Part shown: positions 1 through 10,676 of the stretch, piece by piece | Numbering within the stretch: the stretch's first letter is position 1 | Layout of the letters: each line of letters starts with the position of its first letter | Source of the DNA: Ornithodoros turicata | Taxonomy: Eukaryota > Arthropoda > Arachnida > Ixodida > Argasidae | Direction: 5' to 3' | Assembly (NCBI RefSeq): GCF_037126465.1 | Contig: NW_026999402.1 | Coordinates: forward strand, 1,240,001 to 1,304,000 | DNA: 64,000 nucleotides | The notes under the pieces: model-generated | What the model was told of the DNA's origin: nothing | Database searches by the model: none | The model's input: the letters and a program-made list of their open reading frames with translations, nothing else | Position numbers and translations under genes: made by a program

Positions 1-49
1 CAATGATCTGGATTTTCTCGAGTTACGAAATAGCAACAGATAGTAACTA

Positions 50-570
50 CAAGCTACTAATGTCTAAGACATACACTTGAATACATATAAGAATTAGGGA
101 TCAGCGACAGTCTTGGGCAGTAGTCCATAAGTGACATGTATTATAATATACTAATCAGACTCAGCTATACACAGGGTGTCCACCCTAGCAAGAGAAACGA
201 TCGCTGGCACATAGCACCGTCAAAGGGAAACTGACACTCTCCCACGACATTTGTGTCATAAAGAGGCGCTGTATTGTAAGGCCAGTCCGTTTGTAACACA
301 AACATCTCAGTTTTTCTTTGACAGCGCTGTGTGTTCGAGATCATCTCTACAGTTATCACAGGCATCCTGTACGAATGTCGTCGGCTGGGCGACCTTCGGT
401 CTTTCAAAATGTTCTTCGTTTGCTTTTGCTTTTTGTTTCGTCTTCTTTTGTGTGCAGTGCTGTACTACCTGAACTCAGACACAGCATGCGTCCGTGTGTA
501 CGACGCTGCAGGATAATACCGAACGTGCGCGTGTGAAGTTACAGAATCCCCTTACAAAGTAAAGAGCTAG
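50..570. repeat. Left copy of a diverged ~0.5-kb duplicated segment
   Basis: This noncoding stretch is repeated with clear divergence at 1384-2490. Shared blocks in the same order include TATAAGAATTAGG, AATATACTAATCAG, GAAACTGACACTCTCC, ATGTCGTCGGCTG and the closing AACGTGCGCGTGTGAA / AACGTGCGTGTTTGAA. The right copy is split by a MITE at 1689-2267 that is absent here. Short frames run through both copies, but reading is not conserved between them, so I do not call a gene. It is most likely an old transposon or satellite-like unit. Confidence 0.7.
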
Positions 571-740
571 GCTTCCTCATGTGGGTCAGAATGAAAAGAA
601 CATACGAGTATGGTTTTCTTTGTGCATATGAAATAAAAGAGGCAAAAACGAGCATGCTGAAATCGCATTTAGGAAGCGCCAATGGATCGAAAATTGCTCG
701 AATTCTCTGGTTGCACTTGCCCTTGCCCAGTTCTGTGTTC
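571..740. other. Unassigned spacer
   Basis: Between the left duplication copy and the first palindromic MITE I see no coding pattern, inverted repeat or tRNA-like box. Confidence 0.3.
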
Positions 741-997
741 CACGCTCTTAGAAGTGAACTTCACCGCATAGCACGCTCTTATAGCCAACCATAATCTCAA
801 ATGATATCGTTATCTGCACTGACTTGTTAAACGGGAGGCGTACGCCTTTTCTGTGACAATTATGAACAGCATAATTGTCACAAAAAAAAAAAAGGCGTAC
901 GCCTCCCATTTTCAACAAATCAGGGCAGATAACGACATCATCCGGGATGATGGTTGGCTAGGAGCGTGCTATGCGGTGAAGTTCATTGTTATGAGTG
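741..997. mobile_element. Palindromic MITE (family P), complete copy
   Basis: The two arms are nearly perfect inverse complements. The left arm carries GAACTTCACCGCATAGCACG and the right arm carries CGTGCTATGCGGTGAAGTTC. The inner arms meet at a short loop containing TGTGACAATTATGAACAGC. The same architecture recurs throughout the window. The element has no coding capacity, so it would be a non-autonomous foldback/MITE mobilised in trans. The right arm has an A-run expansion next to the loop. Confidence 0.9.
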
Positions 998-1146
998 CAC
1001 CGACACTTCGCTCTAACGGCGACATGCAAGAACAACGACGATCACTGATGATACGATAACGCGCCTTTTACATGAAGGCCCCGGGGATCAGGATCGCAAG
1101 TAACAACAACAAAGATGGTAACTGAAAACTGCTATGGCTACTAATC

Positions 1147-1381
1147 ATGGGCGTGCCGATAGGGGGCAAGGGGGGGGGGGGGTCGTGGCCCCCCTGGAAC
1201 TTAAAGGTCTCTGTGAAAATGGTGCACTCTATAGCAATAGGTCGTAACATTTATTCTCAGATGTCATAATAGGGACCTCTGAACACCCACACAGTGCACA
1301 GCGTCCTCTTCCAGATAATGACGTGGTAGGGGTGGGGGTTTCCACCCCTGCCCCCTAAAAAAAGTCCTGGGAACGCCCATC
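1147..1381. mobile_element. Small non-autonomous element with GC-rich terminal repeats
   Basis: The left end reads ATGGGCGTGCCGATAGGGGG and the right end, reverse-complemented, reads ATGGGCGTTCCCAGGAC followed by a G-rich stretch. This gives imperfect terminal inverted repeats about 235 bp apart. A G-run near 1170-1183 and a C-rich run near 1325-1365 lie just inside the ends. It sits in the spacer between the two copies of the 0.5-kb duplication. Family unassigned; the terminal repeat match is imperfect. Confidence 0.45.
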
Positions 1382-1383
1382 CT

Positions 1384-2490
1384 AATAATATACAAGACAT
1401 CCACGTGAATATATATATAAGAATTAGGCATCAACGACAGTTTTGGGTATAGCATTCATGAAGGAACATGCTTCATAATAATATACTAATCAGCCACCCT
1501 ATAGCCGCTGAAATGATCACTGACACACCGCTCTGTCAAAGAGAAACTGACACTCTCCTTCCTACGACGTTTGCGTTACAAACAGTGCTTCACTGTAAGA
1601 TGTAACGTCATAGGGCAGCTTTTCCTTACAGCGCTATGTTTTTGTCTTATAGAGATGATTTCTGCAGTTACCGTGGGCATCCTATATACAGGGTGTGTGC
1701 AGAAAAACATAACCCGCATTTTTACATGTAACTCGTTGTCTACTTAGCCGAGGAACTTCCGGTGGCGCACGACGGCGTATTTATGCGTGCGAAAGCTACA
1801 AAAAAATCCTGGAAGCCATACTCAGTGTAAAAAAATAAACAGAGCGCGAAAACATGGGCTTGCATGCATTAGAATAGGGCGGTCATGACAGTGCATTGTA
1901 GTGCATTTCGGTCTCATGAGAGTTATGTGCAGGCACCGCTAGGGGTACTGCCGATGAGCATCCATGTGGGACATCGTTTCGATTTATGCACCGATAGCTC
2001 CCCTAGCGGTACTTGAACACAACTCACCTACGTGCACCATGTTGCTCTTTCACATACACCCTGTTGTCCACCATGTTGCCCTATTCTGATGCACGGAAGC
2101 CGACGTTTTCGTTGCTCCGTTTATTTTTTAAGCTGGGTATGGCTTCCACAATTTTTCTACAGATTTCGCACGCATAAATGCGCCAGTGCGCCACCGGAAG
2201 TTCGTTAGTTAGGTAGGCAACAAGCTATGTGCCTAAATGCGGGTCATGTTTTTCTGCACACACCCTGTATAAATGCGAATACGCGGACCAACCGATGTAC
2301 ATGTCGTCGGCTGTGCGACTCTTTCAAAGTTTCTCTTCTTCAGTTTCTTTTTTCTTCTTCTTCTGTTCTGTTATGTGTAATACATTGTGAGAGCAAACTA
2401 CCTGAGCTCAGCTCCGGCACGTATTCGTGTGTACAACGCTGCATCGTAATTCCCAACGTGCGTGTTTGAACTTACATAAGCCCCTTATAC
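1384..2490. repeat. Right copy of the diverged duplicated segment, split by a MITE
   Basis: This segment aligns by eye in order with 50-570. It is interrupted at 1689-2267 by a TA-flanked MITE that is missing from the left copy, so that insertion happened after the duplication. No open reading frame is conserved between the two copies. Confidence 0.7.
1689..2267. mobile_element. TA-flanked MITE (Tc1/mariner type)
   Basis: Long terminal inverted repeats begin CAGGGTGTGTGCAGAAAAAC and are mirrored at the right end by a block ending CTGCACACACCCTG. TA dinucleotides flank both ends (1687-1688 and 2268-2269). Inner blocks GGAACTTCCGGTGGCGCAC and GTGCGCCACCGGAAGTTC are also inverted. It is 579 bp with no transposase. 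The left duplication copy at 50-570 is effectively an empty site, although diverged. Confidence 0.85.
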
Positions 2491-2649
2491 TGCAAACTTA
2501 ATGCATCAAACGGAATGTCTTAGTCATTGCGGCGCTGCTACCAAGGAACGCAAGAGTGCGCGTCCATTCCACAGGGGACACAACAGAGTATACAATACCG
2601 TGTATACGGTAAAACTCTATATACACAACCTCTTCATATTTCTTTCTTT
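2491..2649. other. Unassigned spacer
   Basis: Mostly A/T-rich sequence with ATACACAACC- and TATACGGT-like words. No supported gene. Confidence 0.3.
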
Positions 2650-3510
2650 CTCCAATCTATATACACATAACGTGAAGAACAAAAATCGCTTTACAAAACC
2701 TACTGGTCTGAACACTACGGGTTCAACGCCATGTATCTCGGGGGATATTTTGCCATGACTTCTGAGCCCTTTCATTAAATTTCGCCAGCAATTTATTTTT
2801 CTCAATTAATCTCCAAAATTTGCCAAGTCAACCTCACGTTGCTTTTTTCTTTCTCTCTTTCTTTATTTTTTTTCTGACAGAAACACAAAGGGCATATCGG
2901 ATGTACCCAATTGAACTGCGTAAAATACATTCCCTACTGCTTTGGTAATAGTTGAGAAAAATTCAGAAATACGACGTTTCGAGGAGCGCAAATTGTCGGC
3001 CGAGCTCAGTTCACCGTCAAATTAATGCAGGATCCGCCAAAGAAGCACGGTCACCGGCACGTTCCAATTTCCTTCTCGCTCTTCTTTCAGATAACTTTAC
3101 GTTGCAGACATGTTGCCGTTATTAGCACAAGTTGGAAAAGGGAAAGTGAAAAGGCGGGTACATGGCCTCCTTGCGTCGCTTCTTTCGGAGATCTGAGCGC
3201 GGCCGACAATTTGCGCTCCTCGAAACGATGTCTTTCGCAAATTTTGTTTCAGCCAATATCAATGCAGTAGTGAGAGTATATAGCTACTGCATGGAGCAAA
3301 ATCCGACATGTGCTTTCTGAGGCAGACATGGCAAAGTTCGGAGTTCAAGCGGAAAAATTCAATTTCTTGCGAATTAAATTGGACAAAAGCGCTCAGAACT
3401 CATGACAAAATCTCACTCGAGATCAATAGCGATGACGCCGTGGTGTTGAGACTAGTAGATTTTTTAATACGATATTTTTTTTTTCACGTTATGTGAAACA
3501 CCTTGTACAA
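2650..3510. mobile_element. Degenerate foldback element with ~250-bp inverted arms
   Basis: The left arm contains ACATAACGTGAAG, ACTTCTGAGC and TTTGCCAAGTCAACCTCA. The right arm holds their complements in reverse order (TTCACGTTATGT, GCTCAGAACTCATGAC, GGCAGACATGGCAAA). Inner blocks ACGTTTCGAGGAGCGCAAAT and its inverse at about 3212-3230 continue the palindrome. The outer right end, reverse-complemented, reads TACAAGGTGTTTCACATAAC, resembling TA-targeting mariner MITE ends. The left terminus is eroded. No open reading frame is supported. Confidence 0.65.
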
Positions 3511-4147
3511 ACCGTACACGGGGTGAGGTCGGTGCGTGCACTATAACGCTTGCGTGTTGGGTGCGCTTATTCTCACGCGCCCTATATTACGAAACCTTCA
3601 AACATTCTGTACTATTCGCACTGCATGCCGCACAGTAGCTGCATCCACCCTGACATTTATTGCTTTTACTAAGCACACCGTATACATTTACAAGACACAT
3701 CGTCATCCGCCATTGCATCTTTTACGATCACCCTGGATGTATCTGACACACACACACAAACCAACTCGTCCATTACTACCGAGTAAAACCATAAGCAGCC
3801 TCCATAACAGCCACTCCATTACTGCAACGCAAGCGGACTTGTTTCTTTGCAGCGGGAAGTAGTCACAATCGGAAGATGAATTGCAAGATGTAAAAAGCTT
3901 CGGGCAACACACATGTCTGCCCCTGTTTGACAAAGAGCGCCTCCTATCTCTTTCGCTGTGTCACATCAGACCGTACTAGGGCCTGTCTTCCGGGCGACAC
4001 GGCGGCGCCCAGATTGATGGCGAGGAAGCAAAGAGTTTCCGCCGCTGACATAACGATAGAGTGCACTGAGTATTATAGTTGGGTGGGGTCGTTTTATGCA
4101 TCTCGGTCGTTGCACGGGTTGTATATTGCACGTCCACGCTTTAGAAG
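3511..4147. other. Unassigned intergenic sequence
   Basis: Short open frames occur on both strands but none shows a recognisable domain, codon-like composition or splice context. A short (CA)n run lies near 3751-3760. Nothing else is supported. Confidence 0.3.
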
Positions 4148-4149
4148 TA

Positions 4150-4697
4150 CAGTGAACCCTCGTTAATATGACCACTGGCGTTCCCGCGGATTTTGGTCAT
4201 AAAGCGAATTGTCATATTAACGAGAAGCGGACCCTCCGCGGACCGGACACACCTCTACGCACAACGAAAGCTGACGTAATTATGATTTATTTTCTGAAAA
4301 ATCTGTTAACAATGATTACATCAAACAATTTTGAGTCATTAATTTTTCTAAATGGACAATAGCACCATCAATTGCGGACACGTTATCGGACTTTATCTGC
4401 TCAAAAAATAACAAGGCAACCTGTGACGCCCTACTTTAACACGTGTCACCCTCTGAGCGAGGTACCAGATAGCCTCTCCAGACGGCTACTCTGAGGGTCA
4501 TGTGAGGTGGTCATAATAGCGGGAATATAATGCCTGTGTTTGACCCTACTTGTGACAAAAATCGTGGTCATTGTCCGATAAACGGATTGTCATATTAACG
4601 AGAGGGATTTACATGCCGGGCGGAACGGTTCCCGAGAAAAACGGTCATAAAGCGAGTATGTCAGATTAACGGGGGTCATATTAACGAGAGTTCACTG
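4150..4697. mobile_element. pogo/Tigger-like MITE with TA target duplication
   Basis: The terminal inverted repeats read CAGTGAACCCTCGTTAATAT at the left and, reverse-complemented, CAGTGAACTCTCGTTAATAT at the right. TA duplications flank the element at 4148-4149 and 4698-4699. Subterminal GTCATATTAACGAGA and GGTCATAAAGCGA motifs repeat near both ends. The length of 548 bp, TA target and CAGTG-start ends resemble non-autonomous pogo/Tigger-type elements. No transposase remains. Confidence 0.85.
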
Positions 4698-5329
4698 TAT
4701 ATATGATGTGACCTTTTGTTTCGGCCTTGTGTGGCGTTATTGAGTGTGGAGCAAGCGTTGTTGTGCTGAAAGCTTTAGTGCGATCTGGTGCTGTGGGTAT
4801 GGTGTCTTGGAATCTGTTTCTTGCGCTGTGGAGATTCATTTTTGATTTGCGATGAGCGCCGCGCCGCGATGATCGAGGAAGTTATTCGGTCACAGTAAAC
4901 TCGTTACAGGGTAAGTTATTGTGCTCAATTATTATTATTATTAATTAATCGTTAATGCTGTGTTTCTTGTGTAAACTTCATTTGATAGTCTGCAGTTGTC
5001 CTGTCTACTTCTACCCTGCCCTTGTCTTCTTGTCGCTATTCGTCATCATGAACCTATACCAACTACCCCGGATTGTTCCTATTGTTAAAAAGTTAAAGTT
5101 ATTGTGGAAAAGTAATCGGCCACTTGTTGCGTAACATGCACTTTAGTATTTGACTCATACATAATTAGTACAGATCTTGATCTCACAACGGGCGGTGCTG
5201 AAGAAAGATAAAGCAGGACAGGGGCGCGTGGAGAACTGTATGATTAGGGCAGCCACGAGAATAAAGAACTCTTCGAACGTGCATCGAGACGAGCTGTCAC
5301 ACTGATTGCATCCCTTTTTTTGCAATACT
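4698..5329. other. Unassigned intergenic sequence
   Basis: No domain, tRNA box or inverted repeat that I can support. A (TTA)n-like stretch lies at about 4929-4945. Confidence 0.3.
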
Positions 5330-5720
5330 AGTGCCGAAACACAGATGACACTGCACTTGATGATGCCCCGAAAAGTGCCGCTGGATCATCTAAGGCGGAC
5401 TCAAGCGGGGAACCGCGGAAGTCCGTGGAAGAGGTATCGGACAAGAGCTTTCCACGCTGGGTGGTATATGCAGGGCGCTTGAGCAGTACATGTTCAGTCC
5501 GGATGCGGTATAGGACACGTGGGGCGACCCTGTACGATCGGGATATGAGAGGAGGACGGGCATGGGAGATGGCACGTCTACGGTACCGGAATAATTGTTG
5601 CTAGATTGGTGAAGATGAGCTCGGTGTTCTCACCTGGCGGGACTGGGAAGGTGGAGTCGGGGTATAGGAGCGAGCCTCGCCTGCTAGTCTGTCGGCTTTC
5701 TCATTGTCGAGTATGCAAAC
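5330..5720 (-). pseudogene. LINE fragment: end of RNase H domain and downstream region
   Basis: Read on the minus strand, 5650-5715 encodes DNEKADRLAGEARSYTP, matching the fourth conserved block of non-LTR retrotransposon RNase H domains (usually GNE.AD.LA). Further downstream on that strand a basic, arginine-rich stretch (RYRRRAISHAR, YRIRTEH) resembles the segment that follows RNase H in such LINEs. The frame is broken and no reverse transcriptase is present. This is a dead fragment; the clade is uncertain (I- or Jockey-like). Confidence 0.55.
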
Positions 5721-7179
5721 GGGGGCGCAAACTCACTGAAGAGTTTTGCTTTGTGCTAGGGGGGCTGTGGGCGCCTGGTCTGTCCGTCCGGTGTCCGCAC
5801 GGCGCAGTCAGTGGAGAGGAAAGGAAAGGATGCGTGGAGAGTGCGACGCGGCCACGGCGTCGGCACGTCGGCACCAGTGTTGTCAAGTTGGGAGGATTTC
5901 TTTCCAGATCTAGAGGGTTAGCGTCGCCGTCTGGAGGGAGGAAATTTGATTTGGAGGCTGGAGGGAAATCTGTAGGTTTTGTTTTCTGTTCACAAAATAT
6001 ATGAAACAGCGCCCAGAAGTGTGTGTCTCCGGAACAGTCCTACTACAGGAAGACAGTTGAATTGACTTTGCACTCTGTCGTCTGGTTCAATGGTCCCACG
6101 CCGGGGTTATTCAGCGCAACGAATATAGTGAAAAACGAAATGCGAAACGGAATTGGAGTGGACGCTTTGAATACTATTCTGGGTGTCCGTGCTGGGCTTA
6201 AAAGAAGCAATAAGTGCTGCCGTGACTACAAGGAAAGTCCTGCGCTCCACTGGAACAAAACCAGCTTACAGCTGCACTGCCAATTTGCGGGCGGATTCCG
6301 GTACTTCAGCAGGTACTTCGCAAGCTGCGGATATCCAGGTCGATCGATATCCTGCACTAGAGCTTGCCACATGTCTAGCAATTGTATAGTTTTGAATTTT
6401 GCGTTATGTTGCAAGCGCATATTCCGCCGCGTGCAGCAGTTCCTTTGACGCAACTATGTCCCATACAAGTGCGCGAGTCAACGTAGAATTAAGTTCATGT
6501 TTATAAGGCGACTTCAGAAGAAAATTCAATCAACCGAGGTTTTTGGTCAAATTCTGGAGGTTTTTTGGCTTCATCTGGAGGGACGGCCGCAAATGACTTG
6601 GCAACGCTGGTCGGCAGTCCGCAGTGCAGCTGTGGTGGTCGACAGGTTCAGAAGTGTCTGCGTGGGCGCGCCATGGGTTATGAAAGCTGCGCGAAGGAGC
6701 GGCGGCGAAAGAAGGCTGCGAGGCGGCGCCGCCAAGCTGAATCAGAGTCAGTCCGAAAGGCTCGTTTGTCTGCGAATGCTGTGTCGGTTTGTGTTGTGTA
6801 GGGTCGCGTGAAGGGTTGTGTAGCGTTGTGAAGGGAAGAGGCCAAATGGTTTTCAAGTTTTAACGTTATTTATCGTGTATCGCCATGTACGGGAAGGGGT
6901 CCGTTAGTGGGTGGGGCGGGGGTGACGCCACTGTCGTCGACGCCACGTTTGGAGTCATCGGCAGGGCCGGCGATAGGGGGGGGGGGGCGAGTAAGGCGAC
7001 CGCCTTAAGCCCCGCGCTTGCATAGGCCCAGCGCACGAAGCCCTCAACTAGGGAATACTTTAATATCCCACTGCGAAAATCTTATCATTTCTTATCTTTT
7101 GATTACTGCTGGTGTGAAACACGCCCCGCGATGTGCCTTTGCCTCAGGCGCCGCGCACGACTAGCACCGGCCCTGGTCA
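5721..7179. other. GC-rich intergenic sequence, no supported gene
   Basis: Several frames of 60-140 codons are open on both strands here (for example 5606-6004 and 6023-6448 plus), as expected in GC-rich DNA. None shows a domain, signal peptide or repeat structure that I recognise. A G-run of 12 sits at 6977-6988 next to a sequence resembling worn hAT ends. Confidence 0.35.
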
Positions 7180-7740
7180 TCGGTGACGAACGTCGGGACG
7201 TATTTCTCAACGGGCTCAAGGGAGGGTTGTTAAGTACGGTAGGCTCAAAGTGCTCCCACAATCGTTGCCAGTCCTGTAGCTTGCCTCCGAATATCGGTGA
7301 CGATGCATTTGGATTAGCCTGAGCGGTTGAAGTAGTGGCCGTTGTCGCCGTGGTCTCTGTATGCAGTTTTTGGGATCTCTTAGAGCCCTCTATCACCGCT
7401 TCAAGCTGCCGTTCGTGGTCCAGTGTCCCTTCGATTTCTTCGTCATACCCGTGGTCGTTGGTCATGTCCAGGGATTGGAGACTGAGATCATCAAGCACTG
7501 CTCTGCGCGCAACGAGGTAACAACAAATACAACGAGGTAGTCTAAGTCGAGCTCTACCTCTTCCATGGAAATGTCTGATCGAATGAGCAATTCATGTAAA
7601 CGTGTGACGATGCTTTTGGTCGCTCTACGGGACACCACTCGAGTGCGCCTCAGGCTGCCCTGTTGTGCTTTCTGGGACATCATAGAGTGCAGTCCAATCA
7701 TCGTATTTCGGCCTGATTCAACGTCATGCCCCTAGGAAGA
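7180..7740 (-). pseudogene. Pao/BEL retrotransposon gag-region fragment (DUF1759-like)
   Basis: On the minus strand the later part encodes a segment with FGGKLQDWQRLWEHFEPTV followed by NNPPLSPL. This closely resembles the DUF1759 region at the start of Pao/BEL gag proteins (F.G....W..FW..F...V..NP.LS). Upstream, in another frame, RRATKSIVTRLHELL and EEVELDLDYL match the coiled-coil-like gag N-terminus. A frameshift near 7490-7510 separates the two parts. Protease, RT, integrase and LTRs are absent, so this is an orphan relic. Confidence 0.72.
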
Positions 7741-7904
7741 CGTTGACGCTCTTGAGCAGATTGCTACAGGCGACTCGTACCAGAGAAAATACTTCGCCTT
7801 ACCAGCCGTGGAGACGGTATTCAGTTGGACCATACAAGGACCAGGGGCTAGTTGGCACGCTCCAAAAGTTACGCGAAGACACGTGAAAATTGCTTCGGTG
7901 AGGG

Positions 7905-8222
7905 ACTTAGACTATGAAATGATTTTTTTCTCGTTTTCACACACACAAAAAGTTTTTCTGAGTCTATAGCACCAAAATTTTACGTTCGTCATGCAAGGAG
8001 TATTCTCGGAAGCGAATTTAAACAAAGCGGCGAGGGTGCACAGCTGGCGCCGCGCGTGGCGAGTTGCCGCGCGGAGACACAGCGAGCAACTTGACGGAAC
8101 CACGGCCGGGTCCGAGACACGTCATCGTGATGTGTCGTGGTCCCACCAGGAGCATGCACCGTAGGGCCCCGCGTATGCGTTCATCGGGAGTGGAAATCTC
8201 CATGACGCCAGCTTCCGCGCGA
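7905..8222. mobile_element. Partial copy of the 620-bp MITE found at 43816-44439
   Basis: Blocks such as GACTATGAAA, AAAAATTTT-flanked TTTCTGAGTCTA, GCGAATTTAAAC, ACACGTCATCGTGA and GGAGTGGAAATCTCCATGAC occur in the same order as in 43816-44439. The right third and right terminal repeat are missing. GC-rich inner frames are open on both strands here, but that follows from composition. Probably a hAT-like MITE relic. Confidence 0.7.
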
Positions 8223-8374
8223 TGGTCGCAGTCTATCGCAGTCGCATCCTGTGGTTTTCGCCGGCATGCCGAGACGATGTTCGATGGTTGGTTGCCTGTG
8301 GATGGGTGGTTGCGACGAGACGGACAGCTTTTGATGGCTCGAAGCAATTGAACCGCCGGAATGGAAAGACGGTG

Positions 8375-8622
8375 CACTCTTAAAAATGAACTTCACCGCA
8401 TAGCACGCTCCTAGCCAACCATCATTTCGAATGATGTCGTTATTTGTTCTGATTTGCTGAAAATGGGAGGCGTACGCCTTTTTTGTGACAATTATGAACA
8501 GCATAAGTGTCACAAAAAGGCGTACGCCTCCTGTTTTCAACAAACCAAGGAAGGGAACGATATCACCCGGTATGATGGTTTGCTAGGAGCGTGCTAAGTG
8601 GTAAAGTTTGTTTTTAAGAGTG
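8375..8622. mobile_element. Palindromic MITE (family P), complete copy
   Basis: It starts CACTCTTAAAAATGAACTTC and ends in the inverse of the same sequence with small changes. The arms contain GGAGGCGTACGCC and its inverse around a loop with TGTGACAATTATGAACAGC. A second, related palindrome follows directly at 8624. Confidence 0.9.
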
Positions 8623-8623
8623 C

Positions 8624-8827
8624 ATTGTCACGAATGATAAGGTTACCTCTTCTGATCCGAAGACAGAGGGGGACGTACGTCTTTTTGTGTCAATTTGCTT
8701 ATATGATAATTGACACAAAAAGGGGTACGCTTCCCTCTCCCCTCGAATCAGAAGCGATAACCCTATCATTCCTGACAATGGTTGGCGCAGAGCGTGCTAT
8801 GTGGTGGAGTTCTGTTTTTTTAGAGTG
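8624..8827. mobile_element. Diverged family P palindrome abutting the previous copy
   Basis: The right arm ends AGCGTGCTATGTGGTGGAGTT...GAGTG as in family P. The inner arms pair through CTTCTGATCCGAAG / CGAATCAGAAG and GTCTTTTTGTGTCAATT / AATTGACACAAAAAG. The inner sequence differs from the main family, and both arms changed together. The left outer arm is truncated where it meets the neighbouring copy. Confidence 0.75.
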
Positions 8828-8849
8828 TGTAATTGTGATGCCAATGAAG

Positions 8850-8885
8850 AGGAGGAGGATGGTGATGATGATGATGATGATGGTG
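8850..8885. repeat. GAT/GAG microsatellite
   Basis: A short GAGGAGGAGGATGGTGATGATGATG-type run just right of the palindrome pair. Confidence 0.8.
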
Positions 8886-9019
8886 AGATGAATGATAACT
8901 GGGAATGAATGGCCTGTAGAGACGCGAAGCCAAGTAAAGAGGTAGACAGCGAATACGAACCAGAGGTATAATTTGTCGCAAACCGTTAGGTGACGAGCAT
9001 GGGCTACACTCTATGGATG

Positions 9020-9180
9020 GACATACTCAACGGAAGGTTGTGGTGCTGCTGGTGAAAGGGCACGCCGTTGTTGGCCTCACAGTGGTGGGCAACGTCACAA
9101 CTGACGCCCTGGAGGAATGTGCGTCCTGGGCCGATTTCTAAGGGAACTGTGCCGACATATGTCTGAAAGTGTCTTAAAAC
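9020..9180 (-). repeat. tRNA-derived SINE, 5'-truncated copy (Ruka-like)
   Basis: The reverse complement contains GTCGGCACAGTTCCCTTAGA, GGCCCAGGACGCACATTCC, CGTTGCCCAC and a tail with CACCAGCAGCACC. These match the body of the fuller copies at 37437-37665 and 33024-33152. The tRNA-like head with A and B boxes is missing. Confidence 0.75.
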
Positions 9181-10203
9181 GGAACTTTCCCCGAATAACA
9201 CTCTCCTAGCCAATCATCATCCCGAATGACAACATTCTTATCCTCACGATTTGTGGGAAGTTTCCAGCAATCAGGCGAGAGAACAATAGCGCTACGAATA
9301 TCGGTTGGGTGTCTCACGCGGTGAAGCTGAGTTTTGGATGTGTGTGAGGTGTCTCAGCTTCGAGAACATTGCAGTCGCGCCTGTGCATTATGTTATTAGA
9401 ACCGCACGTGGAAATTACGAACTGAGGCTGTTGTCTTCAGAATCGTACCGAATTTTACCGAATCTGACCGAGTTTGTCGTTACAATCTGCGTGCCTCACG
9501 GTGTATCCTCCCCATTTTTTCTCTCTTTTTTTTTTTTTTTTTTTTTGATGTGACGAGGAAGTATATAATCAAATTAATTTCTAGTTTTGAGAAGCCTGAC
9601 GTCACGCCTGACGGCGCGGCTGGCAGCCATGTTCAACATGCCTGTGAACAAGGACTGCTCGCGACACGGTTATCTGAAATCGCCTGTCAGTAGTTCTGCA
9701 GCTCGTATTTCCATGAGTGCCCGCGATAAGGGTTGTTCGAATATTGAATTTAAAGCTATACACCACATGTTGCATGTGTTTCTTACTCGAAATAAACGAT
9801 CTTGCAACACCTCGAGGTTTGAGATGGGATAAACCACGGGGTGCCGATTTCACTGTGTCGCAAGCAGTACATCTAGACACAAATCCCAGTTGAATGCCAT
9901 CCTCCTCTGGGTCTGCGTCTGTACGGCTACCTCGACATATTGGAAACTGGAGAAAGACGTATTTCGACAGCATTTGTAGAACTGCACACTTTCTGTCGTC
10001 GAACTGCTGTCGACGATGCGTTGATTCGATCACTAATACGTCACGTGTCTAGGTGTATAGTCCTGTGATGTGCCCAAGCGCAGGCTTCTCCAGTCGTGGT
10101 CACACGCTCGTCATAATTAATGCCATTGATTAATTAACGTCCCTCCCGGTCCCGGATGACGTAACCCCCTCCCCCGACACACAAACACTCATAAAAGACA
10201 ACG
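9181..10203. other. Unassigned intergenic sequence
   Basis: A T-run lies at 9530-9546. The 143-codon minus-strand frame at 9602-10033 has no recognisable domain. No inverted repeats noted. Confidence 0.3.
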
Positions 10204-10421
10204 ACTCCGTATAGCACGCTCCTGGCCAACCATCATCATGCACGTCAAAGCACGACAACGTTCATTCTCCTGATTTATTGAAAGCGAGAGGCATACACGT
10301 TTTTGTGACGCTTCCTATACTTGTGACGCTTGCGTGTGAGGCGTACGCCCGGCGCTTTTCAGAAGTCAGGAGAACGCTATTGGAGAACTCTCTTGTGTGA
10401 CGAAGTTCTGCTATGAGAATG
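10204..10421. mobile_element. Old, diverged family P palindrome (first of a pair)
   Basis: The left arm retains ATAGCACGCTCCTGGCCAAC and a GAGAGGCATACAC block. The right arm keeps GAGGCGTACGCC and CAGGAGAACGCTAT. Arm pairing is worn, which indicates an older insertion. Confidence 0.55.
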
Positions 10422-10454
10422 CAGCGGGACCATTCTTTGCACCGCGTCTTCGTC

Positions 10455-10676
10455 ACCACACCACAGAACTTTACCACGTACCAACGCTGAAGGGTGCGCA
10501 GAATGACACCGGTGTCATTCCTCATTTGTGGAAAGTGCCGGACGTACGCCTTTTGGTGCCAATTATAATAACTCCACAAGTGTCACAAAACGACGTGCGC
10601 TCCAGTTTTTCCGAAACCAAGAGGAATAACGCTTGGCTAGGAGCGCGCTATGCGGCGAAGTTTTGTTTTCAGTGCG
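10455..10676. mobile_element. Old, diverged family P palindrome (second of a pair)
   Basis: CCGGACGTACGCCTTTTGG and its inverse ACAAAACGACGTGCGC flank the loop. The right arm ends GGCTAGGAGCGCGCTATGCG, as in the family. It lies only about 30 bp from the preceding palindrome. Confidence 0.6.

Noticed and set aside
5606..6448. Plus-strand frames of 132 and 141 codons
   Set aside because: No recognisable family. The first overlaps a minus-strand LINE RNase H relic that explains part of it.
8850..8890. GAT repeat as an expanded coding Met/Asp tract
   Set aside because: Simple microsatellite between repeats with no gene context.
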